Positions 33,470 through 45,665 of a stretch of 64,000 nucleotides of DNA are shown here, in pieces (position 1 is the stretch's first letter; every line of letters starts with the position of its first letter). The DNA lies in assembly GCF_050908995.1 (NCBI RefSeq), contig NC_135121.1:6572001-6636000 (forward strand), written 5' to 3'. The position numbers and the translations under genes are program-made. The stretch is from Andrena cerasifolii. Lineage: Eukaryota; Arthropoda; Insecta; Hymenoptera; Andrenidae. The notes beneath the pieces are model-generated. The model was given only the letters and a program-made list of their open reading frames with translations, ran no database searches and had not been told where the DNA came from.

Positions 33470-35930
33470 GGTTTTAAATTTAATACAAAAACGAAAATCA
33501 TCAACCAATCACGTCGCGGCTTTGTGCTCCGCCCATTTAACTCTTAGGCCCATGTTTCCAGTGCATTCATATTCCACAGTTGTCATTCAAAATTCGGCCA
33601 TTTATGCATTATTTGCTTGTCATTAAATTTACTGAAGAGTACTTTTGCTAGAGGAATTTTGAAAATGTAACATATAGAGTGCTTCAGAATTATAAGTAAA
33701 GAATTAAGTGGCTAATGCAACTCAGAAAAGTACACAAAAAATATCGAGTAAGCATAGGTCTAAACAACTAATCATTTTTAATTGTAAGACACTGAGATTT
33801 GTATTTTGTCAATCAACCCTATCTGCCATTTTCAAACATCCCTTATAATGAATACGAATTGCATCGGAAGAGAGCAAAATACTTTTGTCGTCGCAAATGA
33901 AATTCCTAGTATTTTTTCAAAAGCGAATGGAAAAGCAATGCAATCACTATTTTTTTTCATTTCGTTTGTAATACGCAATTTTAGCAGCAAACGTATTACA
34001 CCGAGCTTCTGCTACAATTTGATCAATTAATTCTCTTATCTTTTTTCATCCTTGTCGCCACTCTGAATGCAAATATTGTAAATAAACAATCCCCATGTCC
34101 AGGAATGTTTAACAGTAACAGAAAATATTTTTGTTACAGATTGCAGTGGTTTCCAAAGCGTTGCATTGGGTGAGTGACTAGCTTTTTAACGCAGAGCGCA
34201 TTGAAAGCATGCGGATATAATTTTAGAAGTGAATTGGGGACAGAAAATTAATTTAGAAAGTTCACATAAAGATTTGTCGTATTTAACCTTATCTCTGAGT
34301 TGCAGGCATTTTTGTATTTCATTAATTCTCGTTACAAACTGAGCTAGCTTAAATAGTTTAAAAAACAAAGCATCAGAAATCAGCGGAGAGAAAATAATAT
34401 CAGTCAATGGAAGGACGTTTCAAAGCTTATATGTATAGAAGCCTAACGCGGTCATTTCGACTATTTTTTCTTGAAAAAAGGTTTCCCTAGGGGTGAAACG
34501 ATATCCATTTTGCAACGAGAAGCATTGAAATATAAAAATGTCTGCAATTTCGAAATAAGGTTGAACAGGACAACTGTTTATATGAATTTTCTTCATTATT
34601 CTTGTTTACTGAAATCATCCCTGAAATTATATCTATATACATGTTCCGATGCAAACTTATTATACTCATAATTCTAGGCAGGTTCAGTTGGACTACTACG
34701 AAAATAATAGAAGTTTCCTTGCAAAAAGGAAATAAGCAATTAATTAACTCGTTGCAAACGGAGTAACTATTTTTACGTCAAACAGAAACTGGAATTGCAT
34801 ACCCTATTTTACAATTTAATGTTATAACCCTTAATTTGCGAAATTCGCAGGACATGTGTAATCATGCATAAAAAAATCTTCTTCGACGAAAGTGAAAATG
34901 ATCATACAAACAACAAGGCTGAAGAATATAAATAGTAATAATATTAAAAATACTGATATTTAATTTTATTTAACATCTGTGTAATAAAATTCCGCCTATT
35001 AAGTTTTTGATTTTGAACGATGCGTTTGCAATATTTTGCCACATATTGTATAACAAATTACGAAACAAATCAGTTACACTTTTATAGGTATAGTAATCTA
35101 TTAAAGATTAGGGTATATTTTATTTGCAAAGTATTTGCACAGGGTGGGTTCAGTTTGTCATAAACGAGACTTACTTAAATTTTAATTGAAGCAATTTCAC
35201 ATTTGTTATCTTACACCCACTCCTTAAAATTAAAAATCTGTTATTATGAATTTTTATTAAAAATGGTAGTAAAGGTTTCAATTTTCCTCTCTTTTTTTTG
35301 TATTTTAGTTTATAGACTTATTCCATTACCATTTACGAAATTCAGTGCATCGGTACCTCAGAATTTTAAATTTACTAAAAGCCCTCTAATGATAATGTTT
35401 TATATAAAAAAAGAGAGACTACATTTGAATATTTTATCCGATGATAAAATATTACTAGTTTTCTCCTTTGAAAGATAATTGTAATTTCCACTGGTGGTTA
35501 TTAAATTTTTACCAAATCGAGCGAACAAAAACACCCTCCATAATTGCGAATTTTTAATATGTTACTTTGTGGTTTCATGTGCAAATGGAGTGGTCGGAAA
35601 TTTCGGGTCTCAAACTTTATATCTCTCGCCGGAATATTTACGTAATTAATTCATAAAGGGTAGATGTAGTTCCGGGAATTGATTTATACTACCACGAATG
35701 GGAAAATAATTTGCAAACCAATTGACATTGGTTAACAAAGTGCCCAGTTCAAAAGGCCGCTTTAGAATACTTAATATAATTTCGATGAAACTCTAAGTTG
35801 CAATTGATATCAATTGAGAAGCAAGTAATTATGCCACATTCAATTTGCTGAATTCGTTTAAGTAACATCATTATAGTCAGTATCAAATGGATCCATTTTT
35901 TTTATTAATAACTCATAACAAGCAGGCACA
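33470..35930. other. AT-rich spacer, no gene recognised
   Basis: Frames at 33806-34030, 34186-34407, 34471-34671 and 35203-35478 are AT-driven and lack domains. No inverted repeats were noticed. Confidence 0.5.
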
Positions 35931-37027
35931 TATCTATTTAAATTATAATCGCAACAGGCAAAATATTTGTTACATGGATTAAGACAGTAATCCTATCCAA
36001 AACAAGTAGCAAAATAGAATTTGCTAAACCATTTACTAACGAACTCAAATGAATAATAATAATATCATTAGTAAAGAGGATTGAAGCTAAATATGTAGGC
36101 TTTAGTATGTAGTTCGACAAGAGGAAATCTAACAAACTAGCTTACTACTCGGCTTCCCCGAAAATTTAGATTCTAATTTAAAAAAAAAATTATTTAGTTT
36201 CTTGTGAAAATGGTCACATTTATCTGAGTTAGTCAAACTTAATGAGGTGAGGCACATTTCGTGATCCCCGAGACAACTTTTAAAATCTCACAACCGATTT
36301 TAATGAAATTTTAGGCATGTATACAATTTACTTCAATCTACAAACGAGTTTTTGAATTTTCATTACAAGCTCAAAAAAAAAGTTTAAAAAACTCTCGAAT
36401 TTGGTTTAAAAAAACCACGTCTTACTGCTTTGAGAAATTAATATCCGAGTGAAGATCTTCAAGTACACTATGTTTCAGAATTTTCTGAAATTGCCAAACC
36501 TGAAGGTCCCCTTGTAAGCCTTTGATATTCAGGACATTGTTTTAATCAGTTCATATTAAGCATACTTCTGAATTGAGATCGCAAAGTCGGTCAATATAAT
36601 TTCTATGAATCACTACTAACAAACTACTAATAATAATAAATAGCCGCCGCTTTTGTCAAGACAATATTGATTTCATTGAACTATTCAACTTATTACCGTC
36701 AGAAGTCTAGAGTCTGAAGTTTTAAATGTCATTTGCTACCTTCCAACGCGACATAGTTTCTGCGTTTCGAATTAAATAGACAACTTAATCGCAAATTTAG
36801 GAAATCTTTTGCAAATCATCGACTCAAACTAATTACACATACCTCCATAGTTTCCATAAAAATCAGATAAGAAACTTGGATAAAGTGAAAGATATAATTA
36901 GGATTAGAAGTTCCATTCTAGAGATTCTTCGCGACGTGTTGTAGGTCAACTTGCTAGTTTGATAAAAAAAAACTACAAAAATCATGAATCAAATTTTAAA
37001 AAAATTTTAAAATCTAAAGGTTTATTT
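35931..37027. other. AT-rich spacer with small repeat relics
   Basis: ACTCGGCTTCCCCGAAAA at about 36148 resembles the H1 hAT interior. ATTTTCATTACAAGCTC at about 36357 matches the interior of the MITE at 10778-11165. A minus-strand frame at 35938-36135 (65 codons, Ile/Leu-rich) has no recognised family. Confidence 0.45.
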
Positions 37028-37028
37028 A

Positions 37029-37088
37029 TAAATCTAGATACCTCAAAATAAATCTAGATACCTCTAAATAAATTTAGAAACCTTTAGA
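37029..37088. repeat. 20-bp tandem repeat, three units
   Basis: AATCTAGATACCTC-type units at 37031, 37051 and 37071 (the last diverged to AATTTAGAAACC). Confidence 0.85.
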
Positions 37089-37179
37089 GCACAAAGGTTC
37101 ACCACCTTTCCGAAGAGAACGACGAGCCAAGGCCTGAAGAAGCAGGAAATGCAGAGAAGTAAATATTGCCAAAAATCGG

Positions 37180-37302
37180 ACCCATCCCCTTTTCAAATTC
37201 CATCGCTCGCTGTTTGGCCCTCGCAAACTGTAACCTGTGGGGTTGGCAGTGTAACGTGCGTGGAGTATAACCCAGTAAATTCATTCGTAACATTCTATAC
37301 AC
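37180..37302 (-). pseudogene. possible Tc1-like transposase N-terminal fragment
   Basis: The minus-strand frame reads MYRMLRMNLLGYTPRTLHCQ followed by PHRLQFARAKQRAMEF. This resembles the junction of the Tc1 helix-turn-helix domain and catalytic domain (..RRLREMGY.PRTP..KP....RL.FARAH..W). The block between the PR..QP part and RLQFAR is shortened by about ten residues. Sequence after that does not match, so at most about 40 residues remain. Confidence 0.4.
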
Positions 37303-39377
37303 GAATATAACAATACTTTCCTGCTATCACAACATTTGTCTCTTGGAATAGCACAACTTTGCCTTGAATTACCTCACCGCGTACCATAAATAGCTAAGAT
37401 ATGTAAATGATCTTATTCAAGTACTCTACTCTGTCTTAAGACACCATCCACCACACCAGTGAAATATAAAGTACTAAATTTCCAGATTGATTACTTTGAA
37501 CAGCATTTACAAAGATTTTATTTTGTCCCCTACTTTGCACACATTATTTAATAAAAATAATGACATCAAAGAAACTCAAATTTCATTGTCCTTGCGATTA
37601 AGTACGTCTGCACACTCCGAAGGGACTGGAAATAAACGGCTTCATTTATTATAATTTGTACCGCAATGAACTTTCAGAATTAAACATTTAAATCGCACTG
37701 AAATTTTTATTTCAATTTCACACGAAGTGTGTACTGATTAAATGTAATACACCTGTGTATGTGTGGATGTTTTATAAGGTGGACGCGACGCCCTCAAATG
37801 TCAGGATCAATTAGTGAAATGCAATGTATGTAAATGCAAACTTGTGCGTTTTATAGAATTGACATTTTTCAAGTTTTATTCTGATATTGAAAAGGAGTAT
37901 CAGATGGAAAGCTTCGAAATTCGTTTCAATATGTACAATTTGTCGCCGGATGTATGCTATCGTTCCGTACGAAGATCGATTTTGTTCTTATTCCACGATT
38001 CTATCCGTTATATGGAATTGCTGAACTTTACGTTTGCCTCGAATTTTATTTCGTTCGATTTTCTCAGCTCCTGCGGAACTTGTGATAAGAATACAAAACT
38101 CGAGAGGTGAGAAATACGTAATATCTTTGATAACTTTGGAAAGACCGAATCCTGAACTACAGCCGTCGAAAAGCTAGACGTACGACATCCCTTCGCCTCT
38201 TTCACGCCTTTATTCGTCGCCGGTCTTGTAATCCATCCTAACAAAACTAGTAATTTTAGTTGACTTACACGCGATGTCCCTTGATAAATAATATAATCCA
38301 TTAGAATTATTCCATCAATAAAATTTCAATGGGAACTTAAAATAACAGTCACAGGTAAATTTTACTCACAAATTTTTCGTGAAGCATTTTCAAAACAAAA
38401 ACATATTGAAATTTTTTAAATAATAGTTGTTTAAGTTAATCATGCTTTTTGTCCTGAAATAATAACAAATTCAATTTTTTTTTTTTTGACAAAACTGAAT
38501 GTAATTGAAACTTTTATGTAGTTGAAGAGTTTTAAATATTTCGCAAAACAAAAAATTTATGATCGCAGTACTTTAATAGTTCTATACCCAGAATGTCGAA
38601 AAGAATCGATTTATATAGGCAGAGAACATACCATAAAAAAGTGGCATTGCATTTTCCCATATCGTCGTTGGACATAAAGAAGAAAGATGATATAAAATAT
38701 AAAATGATGGACACTGTTATGGCATTTCACACTTTCCTTTACCGCCTTTTTATCGCCAATCGTATACGAGATATGACACATGCGATACGTAACTCTTTCT
38801 GTGCAGAGGTACTAAACAATTTTCTTTTTTACGTCAAACGAGGTGCATCCAAGTATGTCCCCTTTTTTTCAGTCGCTCCAATAATCCATCTAATTGCAAG
38901 TTAATTTTACCTCGCTCCATCGTATTACTTACCTTCTGGTCTTCGATATATCGATGACCTTTAATTATTCGTCCCAGTAATTACATTGCATTATTAAATG
39001 CAGTCAGCAGCCTGTCCTGGATAATATCGACAAGAAACACTTAATTGTAACAACTTAATTGCCCTTACTTGTCGTGCTAATTCTATGTTATATAATTATT
39101 CATATTCAGGAGAGATAGTTAGGGGTTGAAGAGTGGAAGCTGGAGCAAAATAGGGGGAAATGAAGGATGCGTGGCTTTCGTCCTGGGTCTACTACCTAGT
39201 AAACTGATTAATAAGTTTTTGTATTTATAATAGCTCGGAAATGTATAGAGAGGTTTTAAATTCCGGTGGAGTGTTGAAGTAAAAATGAGGATCCTGCAGT
39301 AAGAGGGATGCAGCTCCATCTTTTCCAACTTCGAGTAAATTAGAAACAATTATTTATAATATTATTGCTTTGACTTA
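37303..39377. other. AT-rich spacer, no gene recognised
   Basis: Frames at 37814-38110 (98 codons) and 38593-38904 (103 codons) were checked and carry no recognisable domain. Confidence 0.45.
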
Positions 39378-40055
39378 AAGGGTTATACCTAGTCAGGCGG
39401 CCGAAATGAGGTGAGTGTTTGTGAATTTTTTTTGGAAAAACGGAAGCGTATATTTTTACAAAACTTCTTGCGCTTAAAAGAGCAATATTTTAAGAACATT
39501 TGGTAATTTTTTGGTGGAAAAATATTTACGTTTATATTAAAGTAACAACCCACATCCAAGAAGCCTTTTTAAAAATTATGGTTTTGCTAAAATCAAAAAA
39601 CAAAAAAGATTTCTTTAATATATTAATGTATCCTCCGATTAGGCTATTTAAAGTTGAAATCCTGATTTTTTCGTGGAAAAATCACGCGTGCAGAAATGAC
39701 GACTTACACTTTAAATAGCCGCCATTTTTTTAAATTAATATTTCGGAAATTTCCTTCGTTAATCAGAGGATACATTAATATACCAACGAAAGCTTTTTTG
39801 TTTTTTTTTATTTTAGATACTTTGATTCCGATTGGCAGTGCACACTGCAAAACCAAATTTTTAAAAAGGCTTCTTATATGTTGGTTGTTACTTTATTATA
39901 AATGTGAATATTTTTCTACAAAAAAATTACCAAATGTTCTTTAAATGTTGCTCTTTTAAGCGCAAAAAGTTCTGTAAAAATATGCACTTCCGCTTTTTCA
40001 AAAAAAATTCACAAACATTCGCCTCTTTGCGGTCGTCTGACTAGGTATAACCCCT
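39378..40055. mobile_element. large foldback element (TA-flanked)
   Basis: About 678 bp with arms of roughly 280 bp. Ends are TTA|AAGGGTTATACCTAGTCAG and TGACTAGGTATAACCCCT|TA. Arm partners include CGCTTAAAAGAGCAATATTT against AAATGTTGCTCTTTTAAGCG, and AACCCACATCCAAGAAGCC against GGCTTCTTATATGTTGG. A second, smaller palindrome (GGCTATTTAAAGT..ACTTTAAATAGCC) lies in the centre. No coding capacity. Confidence 0.87.
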
Positions 40056-40933
40056 TAACCTTAAAAAGGGGACATTGCAAAATAATTATTTTCACACAAT
40101 AGGTAGGTAGGAGTTATTGAGTTGATAAGTTATTTCTGTTTTTGGAGAATTTTTCAAATTTTGAGCTGCCCCTGACTTGCACTAAAGTGAACAAAACACG
40201 GTTTCTTTTTGATAACTATGCGCAATGAAGAACACAATTTATTGATTTATTCTTGCTTTATTAATAAAATATAAAAAAAATATGTAGACATTTGTTGTAG
40301 ACATAAAAAAAATAACATTATTCTGGGGAATCTTAAGCCTGCTCCTCATCAATGTCTGTGGAATATCCTCATCCCCAGTGGACGCACATTTGAGAGCCTT
40401 ATACACAGCTGTTTATAAGGTGGGGCGTAGTTGTGCATTAGTAATTGACGGAACAGTAATAGCTGCAGGTTCAAAATTGCAATAAATCGTTCATTTGTTA
40501 TCGGATTTGCCTCAAACGATGTAGAATTTTTTTTTTCATACATTACACGTCATAACTCAAAAACCGTCAAAAATGGAGCTGCACCCCTCTTGCTGCGAGG
40601 TCCTCAAATGTTTCGAGTGTCTGCACAAACGAATCGATAGGAACATAAGATAACCACCCGAAGCCTCAATCAGCGCCGCTACATCAGTTGATGCTTCCGC
40701 TAGATGGTTTAATTTACGGCCTCGCTTAATTTATACCTTCCCCAGCTACTGTATCTACAGACTCGGCTTCAGTGGCCTCTTGTGGCAAGTGCGAGGGTAT
40801 GGCTGTGATATAATTTATATGATTGCGTAAGCAACTGTTATATAATAACTGTCACTAATTTCTTTCCATGTAATCATTTTTTCGTATCCGTTTTCGTATC
40901 ACACACTCACCGTATGACAGTGGAAACACTTAG
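40056..40933. other. spacer, no gene recognised
   Basis: A GC-moderate patch lies at about 40560-40800. The frame at 40349-40543 has no recognisable domain. Confidence 0.45.
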
Positions 40934-40972
40934 GGCGGTATTCTCAGTCGCTACTTATTCTTAAGGGGACCT
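40934..40972 (+). repeat. short dispersed repeat, shared with 61930-61957
   Basis: CGGTATTCTCAGTCGCTACTTATTCTTAAG here and CGGTATTCATAGTCGCTACTTATTCTTAAG at about 61929 differ by two bases. Likely the end of an unidentified transposon. Confidence 0.6.
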
Positions 40973-40973
40973 T

Positions 40974-41345
40974 CCGATCTAGGGCCCAAAAAATAGGTGA
41001 TATTTAGGAATTAATTAAAGAAAAAGTACTATATATAATTTAATGGGACTGTTTGTATTGTATTAAGGATGTCTTAAGCTACAGAAATATATTTTTTGTT
41101 TTATAATTAATCATTGCAGACGGCACTGGGGAGTCGTTAAAGTAAAGGCGTCAACAAATTCATCCAAATCGGTGGGATCTGTATCTCCAAAAGTTATTAT
41201 CCGATTCGACTGAAACTTTTTTATTTTAAAGAATATACTTCTGGCTGGGGGGGGGGCCAGAAAAAATTACAAAAATGACATTTTCTTAGAAAACAACGAC
41301 ACTTGAAGTTTTAAATCACTTTTTCCCTATAGTTTTCATCCTTTA
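40974..41345. mobile_element. foldback family F2, truncated copy 2
   Basis: It starts TA|AGGGGACCTTCCGATC and then follows copy 1 (11872-12641) through GGAATTAATTAAAG, ATAATTTAATGGGA, CAGACGGCACTG, GGTGGGATCTGTATCTCCAA and a G9 run. The right arm is missing, so it is roughly half an element. Confidence 0.8.
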
Positions 41346-41944
41346 AAAAGTAGTTACGTTATTAGCATCACTTGAGCTGCATTTCTGCAAAGTTCCACTT
41401 TTTTTTTAAATTTTCGAGATGCTGAAATTCCCTTGTTAGTTGAACAATCCAAGTACGAAGCTAAATGAAGTTTCTCTAATTTATTAAGAAAACAGCCATA
41501 TTCCATTAACGTGCAGCATAAAGTACCATTGAATAATAATGTCGTTTCGCATATTCGGATTTAGAATGCGATGGACTTGTCTGAGAATCATAGTATTACG
41601 ATGCACTGACGTTATACGAAGCATTCTGTGTGTATGTTTATGTATGAAAATTCATGCTTGTGGGGTTGGGTATTATTGCAAGGCACTTCTGGACACACCC
41701 ATGACTAATCCATCTGCTGGACTCTGTTCATCCAGAATAGTAGGACACATACAAAACTGGGTGGACACTCCATCACGCTGGTAATAGATCCACTGACATA
41801 TGGGAATGGAAACGTCTTTCTGGAGGTCTGCTCGTTCATTTATCAAAAATTACAAAAAAAATACTTAAACTATCGTACAACGGCCCCGAATCACGTGCTT
41901 ACTGTGAAGTTGCATTTAAAGTTTACAGTATCCACCCTATAAGC
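41346..41944. other. spacer, no gene recognised
   Basis: The frame at 41539-41784 (81 codons, Cys/Arg-rich) has no recognised family. Confidence 0.45.
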
Positions 41945-42143
41945 ATAACGTATTTTAGTTTTTCAAATAATGCTAAATTCAGAATTACGCATTACTGTTT
42001 TCATTGATATAAACCTTGATTAATATATTTGTAGTCAGCAGCATCTACCGAAGAGATGCTGAAAGAAATTTTACTAGAAGAATGGAACAAGATAAGCCCA
42101 AATTTCGCGGAGAATTAGTTGAATCTATGCATGATACATTAAA

Positions 42144-42516
42144 TAATGTAATTTGAATTTCGACCGTAAAAATTGCTCTAATTAGAGAAGATATGATTTC
42201 GGCGCACAGGTTGGGTCTGTTAAATAATTAAATAAAAGCTATTTTGCAATTTTCAGAATTTTTACCAAATTCCAACGCTTCGGTCAATGAAATAATGAAG
42301 TTGGAATTTAGATAAAAGTTAGATAAAAGGCAAAAAAATACTGGGTATGCTTTTAACAAAAAAATAGCAAAATAGCTTTTAACAAAAAAATAGCAAAATA
42401 GCTTTTAACAAAAAAATAGCAAAATAGCTTTTAACAAAAAAATAGCAAAATAGCTTTTATTTAATTATTTAACAGACAGAGCCAGTGCGCCGAAATCATA
42501 TCTTCTATTTAGAATA
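42144..42516. mobile_element. palindromic insertion with internal 26-bp array
   Basis: It interrupts the Tc1 relic and is bracketed by the 10-bp direct repeat ATACATTAAA (42134-42143 and 42517-42526). Arms of about 61 bp (42186-42246 against 42445-42506) share AGAAGATATGATTTCGGCGC, TCTGTTAAATAATTAAATAA and AAGCTATTTTGC. Between them lie unique sequence and four 26-bp tandem units. A 9-10-bp duplication with long inverted repeats recalls Mutator-like elements, but about 40 bp at the left lies outside the arms. Confidence 0.65.
42349..42452. repeat. 26-bp tandem array, four units
   Basis: Unit starts GCTTTTAACAAAAAAATAGC and ends AAAATA; four units are essentially identical. The inner end of the right arm (GCAAAATAGCTTTTATTTAA) contains part of the unit, so the array probably expanded from arm sequence. 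Confidence 0.92.
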
Positions 42517-42829
42517 ATACATTAAAGTTTATAATAAAATTGCAGCAATATTATAAGCATATTTATTTATAAGCATATTTGTTTGTATAAATTTAACATT
42601 GAATGTGGGCGAATATTTTTTATTTACACGGATGATGATACATTTCTTAAATGAACTGTGTTCAATTTTTCAACTGAATGCACCCCAATCAAAAATATAT
42701 TAATCAAGATTTATATTATATGTATTTAAATTGCATAATACCAAATTTCCAAAACATCAGCTTCTAAGTGACTTAAAACTTAAGTGAAAGTAGTGACGTT
42801 TTTAATTTTTTGATAAAAACGAATCAAAT

Positions 42830-43160
42830 ATGAGTACGATGTGTATATATGTAGGTACAATGCACGAACGCTGCAGCATGCACATTTTTCTCTTCGCGCA
42901 ACGACTCGCTCGGTTACAAGACACCAAATCGGTGAACTTTACATCTGCTTCCGACAACTCTTCTCATTCCATTCCACTTTCTCGAGTCAGTTTTCAGTCC
43001 TCCCTTTCCTTGGACCACCCCCCGCCAGAGTGTAGAGTGAGGTGGCCGAAGGATATCGCGTGAGAGCATGCAGAGCATTTCAATAAACGACTGCAAGAAC
43101 AGCACCGGCTGCATTCCTTCCGTGGCTCGCCCAAAATCGCACAGCCGGCCAGGCAGCCTG
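42830..43160. other. GC-moderate non-repetitive island
   Basis: CpG-containing, non-repetitive segment. Overlapping frames on both strands (42830-43114) without domains. Candidate regulatory DNA. Confidence 0.35.
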
Positions 43161-43496
43161 AAACTTGGGATTTTCTAACAATCTTTATCTACTCTCCGGA
43201 TTCTCTCAGCTATTTTTTTCTTTTTTTTTCGTTAAATGTGAATCTACAAATTCGATACATTATGCAAGGTGCTGAAAAATGTATGCTGTAAGTGGAAACA
43301 AAGTGAAGTTTTCTCTTGCAAAAATAAGTAAAAACTGTGGAGTAACTTTTTTTGGCACGGACCTTCGTTTTCGAAAAAAAATGGTTTCGAAATTTCGTCG
43401 ACTGCGCCCGCATTGACTTCAGTTTGACTGGTCTGGCGGCGAACAAGTAGACCCTACTTGAGCTTGTATTTTATTCACCCTGTAGTCCCTGTATAT
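43161..43496. other. no gene recognised
   Basis: Includes a CACCCTGTA word at about 43476 of the dispersed ACAGGGTG type. Confidence 0.4.
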
Positions 43497-43984
43497 CAGT
43501 GATGGCGAACCTTTTTCTGAAGTGTGTCAAAATTTATTTACTATTTTTTTTTTAATACTAGCCCGTGGGTGACTAAGTCAGTGGCGTCACTGGGAAAGGG
43601 AGGTGGTGGTAAAAAGGGTACCCATAATTTGGAAACACCGAAAATTTGTTAACAGAAAAACTTGACAATTGACCCTTTTTTTGGTACTCACGTTTAAAAT
43701 CCTCTAAAATGGTTTACGTTTCCTTTTCAACTTTTACTTTTGCAAGTGAAGAGCAAAAAATAAAGCTGAAGTGAGTCATACACAGGTGCAGTGATACGAT
43801 AGAAAATCAGTTAGCCAGCGTCCACTTGGAAATATTTTTTTTTTATAAATTCAACATTAAATATTCATACTTTAATTTTGTAATATTTTCGATTGTCTGT
43901 TCTCTCCATTATGATATAAAAAATAAGTTTATAAAAATCAACACGTGGGTCATTTAAAACGCGGTCATGGGTTTGCCACCACTG
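43497..43984. mobile_element. hAT-type element, partly degraded
   Basis: Ends are CAGTGATGGCGAACCTTTTT and GGGTTTGCCACCACTG (inverted match with three changes). Flanks CTGTATAT and TCCTATAT match at 5 of 8. An H1-like terminus (CAGTGGCGTCACTGGG) begins at 43579 inside it without a clear partner, suggesting a nested and truncated insertion. Confidence 0.6.
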
Positions 43985-44131
43985 TCCTATATTGGTCCTA
44001 TATGAAACATAGGATTTTGTGGAGTGTCTACTTTATGCAAAGACAAAAACAAAATCTTGTAGAATTAAAGGAAAAATTATGCTTCTCTTTGCACAATTTT
44101 AATCCGACCGAATGGTCCTTCTGTGCCGAAT

Positions 44132-44463
44132 CGCCCTCTAAAGGTGTGAAAACTAACCTCAAAGTCAAATAGTTACTCCAACTTTTTCGCCTATAACTCC
44201 TAAAGTACAAGAGACCGAAAAACGTTTGAAATAAAAATTTAATGGTGCACTAAGCGCTGAAAACTGGCATGAACAAAATTTTGAAAAAGTTTAAAAAAAA
44301 TATAAAATATTTTCCATATATCCTTGGCGCAAGTTTACAGCGCTTGGTGCGCCATTAATCTTTTGTTTGAAACACTTTTTTCTGTCTCCTGTACTTTAGG
44401 AGTTATACCCGAAAAAGTAGGAATGCCTATTTGACTTTGAGGTTAGTTTTCACACAGTTAAAG
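44132..44463. mobile_element. foldback element
   Basis: The arms pair almost end to end: GTGTGAAAACTAACCTCAAA and GTCAAATAG near 44143-44171 against CTATTTGACTTTGAGGTTAG and TTTTCACAC near 44427-44455. Inner matches include CCTAAAGTACAAGAGAC, TAATGGTGCACTAAGCGCTG and their partners. No TA or TTAA border is clear and no coding capacity is seen. Confidence 0.8.
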
Positions 44464-44475
44464 GGTTGAAACGTA

Positions 44476-44550
44476 CTGAATATGACATTCAAAATATTCT
44501 TATCCATTCAACTCTGCTCCCCCCAAGATTACATCCTAACTGCGCCACTG
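44476..44550 (+). mobile_element. hAT-type MITE fragment (family H1, copy D, right end)
   Basis: CTCCCCCCAAGATTACATCC then TAACTGCGCCACTG matches the right end of copy B (25588-25625). The left part is missing. Confidence 0.6.
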
Positions 44551-45229
44551 GACGGAACTCTGTGAGAACTGAAACTAATTTTAGGTTAGGTTCTCGCGTA
44601 GGTATCGACGAAACATTACTCACTACTCGCCTGTAAACCTCTCGTGGCCGTTGACACGTATTTCAATTTACAGGGTAGTGTAATATATTCGTAATATATA
44701 CTATCGGAACCGGTGAGAAGCTTCGAAAAATAGTAGATACTTTCGTTCGGTGATTTACCGATTGGCTCTCGCTTTATTTTCCGCGGGATCGCGTTTAAAT
44801 CAACAATGGCGGCTGGTTGCGCAGCCATATACGGGATGTCTGCTTGGAAAATTACGAGGCCCTTGGTGTTTTAGCAACAGGCCCCTATTGTTCGACAAAA
44901 GAGGAAAATAGGAAAGACGGAAAGACTGTGTGCACGTGTTTATGCGAGTAGACGTAACATGTATCGAGTATCCTGAAAGCATTTTCAGCCACTAAAAGCA
45001 CCCAGACGAAACCTTGTTGCTTCGCTTCCATGGAAAATTCTCCCGTGCGTTTGTAAAGAGTGCCACGCCGTTATCAGCTGATGTAATTTTTCTTATGAAA
45101 AGGGAGCAAAAAAGGGGTGTAATAAGGAAATTTTTCAGCATCACGATGGTAAACGTTTATGCGTGCTGAGAAGGATGATATTGCGTAATTTTTTTAACCG
45201 TAATACGGTGCTCGGGTCTCTTTCGACCC
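44551..45229. other. spacer, no gene recognised
   Basis: Frames at 44616-44828 and 44800-44982 (minus) lack recognised domains. The segment at 44590-45060 is slightly GC-raised. Confidence 0.4.
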
Positions 45230-45665
45230 ACAGGGAAAGATCCCGAACCGGGAAATTCAGAAAATTCTGAGACTTTGTGAATATGTAGGGGATTTCCTCC
45301 TGATTGCAACGCAATTTTTGTTTGCCGCCCAAATTCACTCTTAGGGGGTGTAATTGACCCCTGAAAATCCGGTTATTTTCCGATTTTGTGTTATAACTCA
45401 TGAAATATAAAATATTTTTTTGCCAAATGATAGATCTAATTAAAAGAAGTTATTTTTGTCTTGAGACTTTTTTTCTATCGATTACAGATTGCGAGCTACA
45501 AAATAAAATCGGAAAATAGACAAATTTTCAGGGGTTAATTTCACCCCCCTTAGAGTGAATTTGGGCAGCAAACAAAAATTGCGTTTTAATCTGCAGGAAA
45601 TCCCCTACGTATTCACGAAGTTTCAGATTTTTTTTTTAATTTCCGGGTTCGGGATATTCCCTTGC
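45230..45665. mobile_element. foldback element with GGGTC-type borders
   Basis: Arms of about 180 bp: ATCCCGAACCGGGAAATT, GTAGGGGATTTCC, CAATTTTTGTTTGC, AATTCACTCTTAGGGGG and CCCCTGAAAA left, with inverted partners right (TTTTCAGGGG, CCCCCTTAGAGTGAATT, GGAAATCCCCTAC, AATTTCCGGGTTCGGGAT). Just outside, CGGGTCTCTTTCGACCCA (45213) and CGGATCTTCTTTGACCCA (45697) occur in direct orientation, and TTAA sites lie at 45194 and 45685. The element class is unclear. Confidence 0.75.

Larger units (their letters stand above)
41945..42740 (+). pseudogene. Tc1-type transposase C-terminal relic, copy 2, split by an insertion
   Basis: At 42054 the plus strand reads EMLKEILLEEWNKISPNFAE, then a stop; in the next frame ESMHDTLNN follows. 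After the inserted palindrome it resumes with TLKFIIKL (near 42520). Together these correspond to the Tc1 C-terminal helix with its EEW motif and the following S-M-x-x-x-L..(V/I)I segment. The copy is interrupted at 42144-42516 and frameshifted just before, so it is dead. It is related to 31300-31720 along its length, including the trailing ACTGAATGCACCC tract. Confidence 0.6.

Noticed and set aside
35938..36135. Ile/Leu-rich minus-strand frame considered as a reverse-transcriptase piece
   Set aside because: No catalytic or family motif could be identified.
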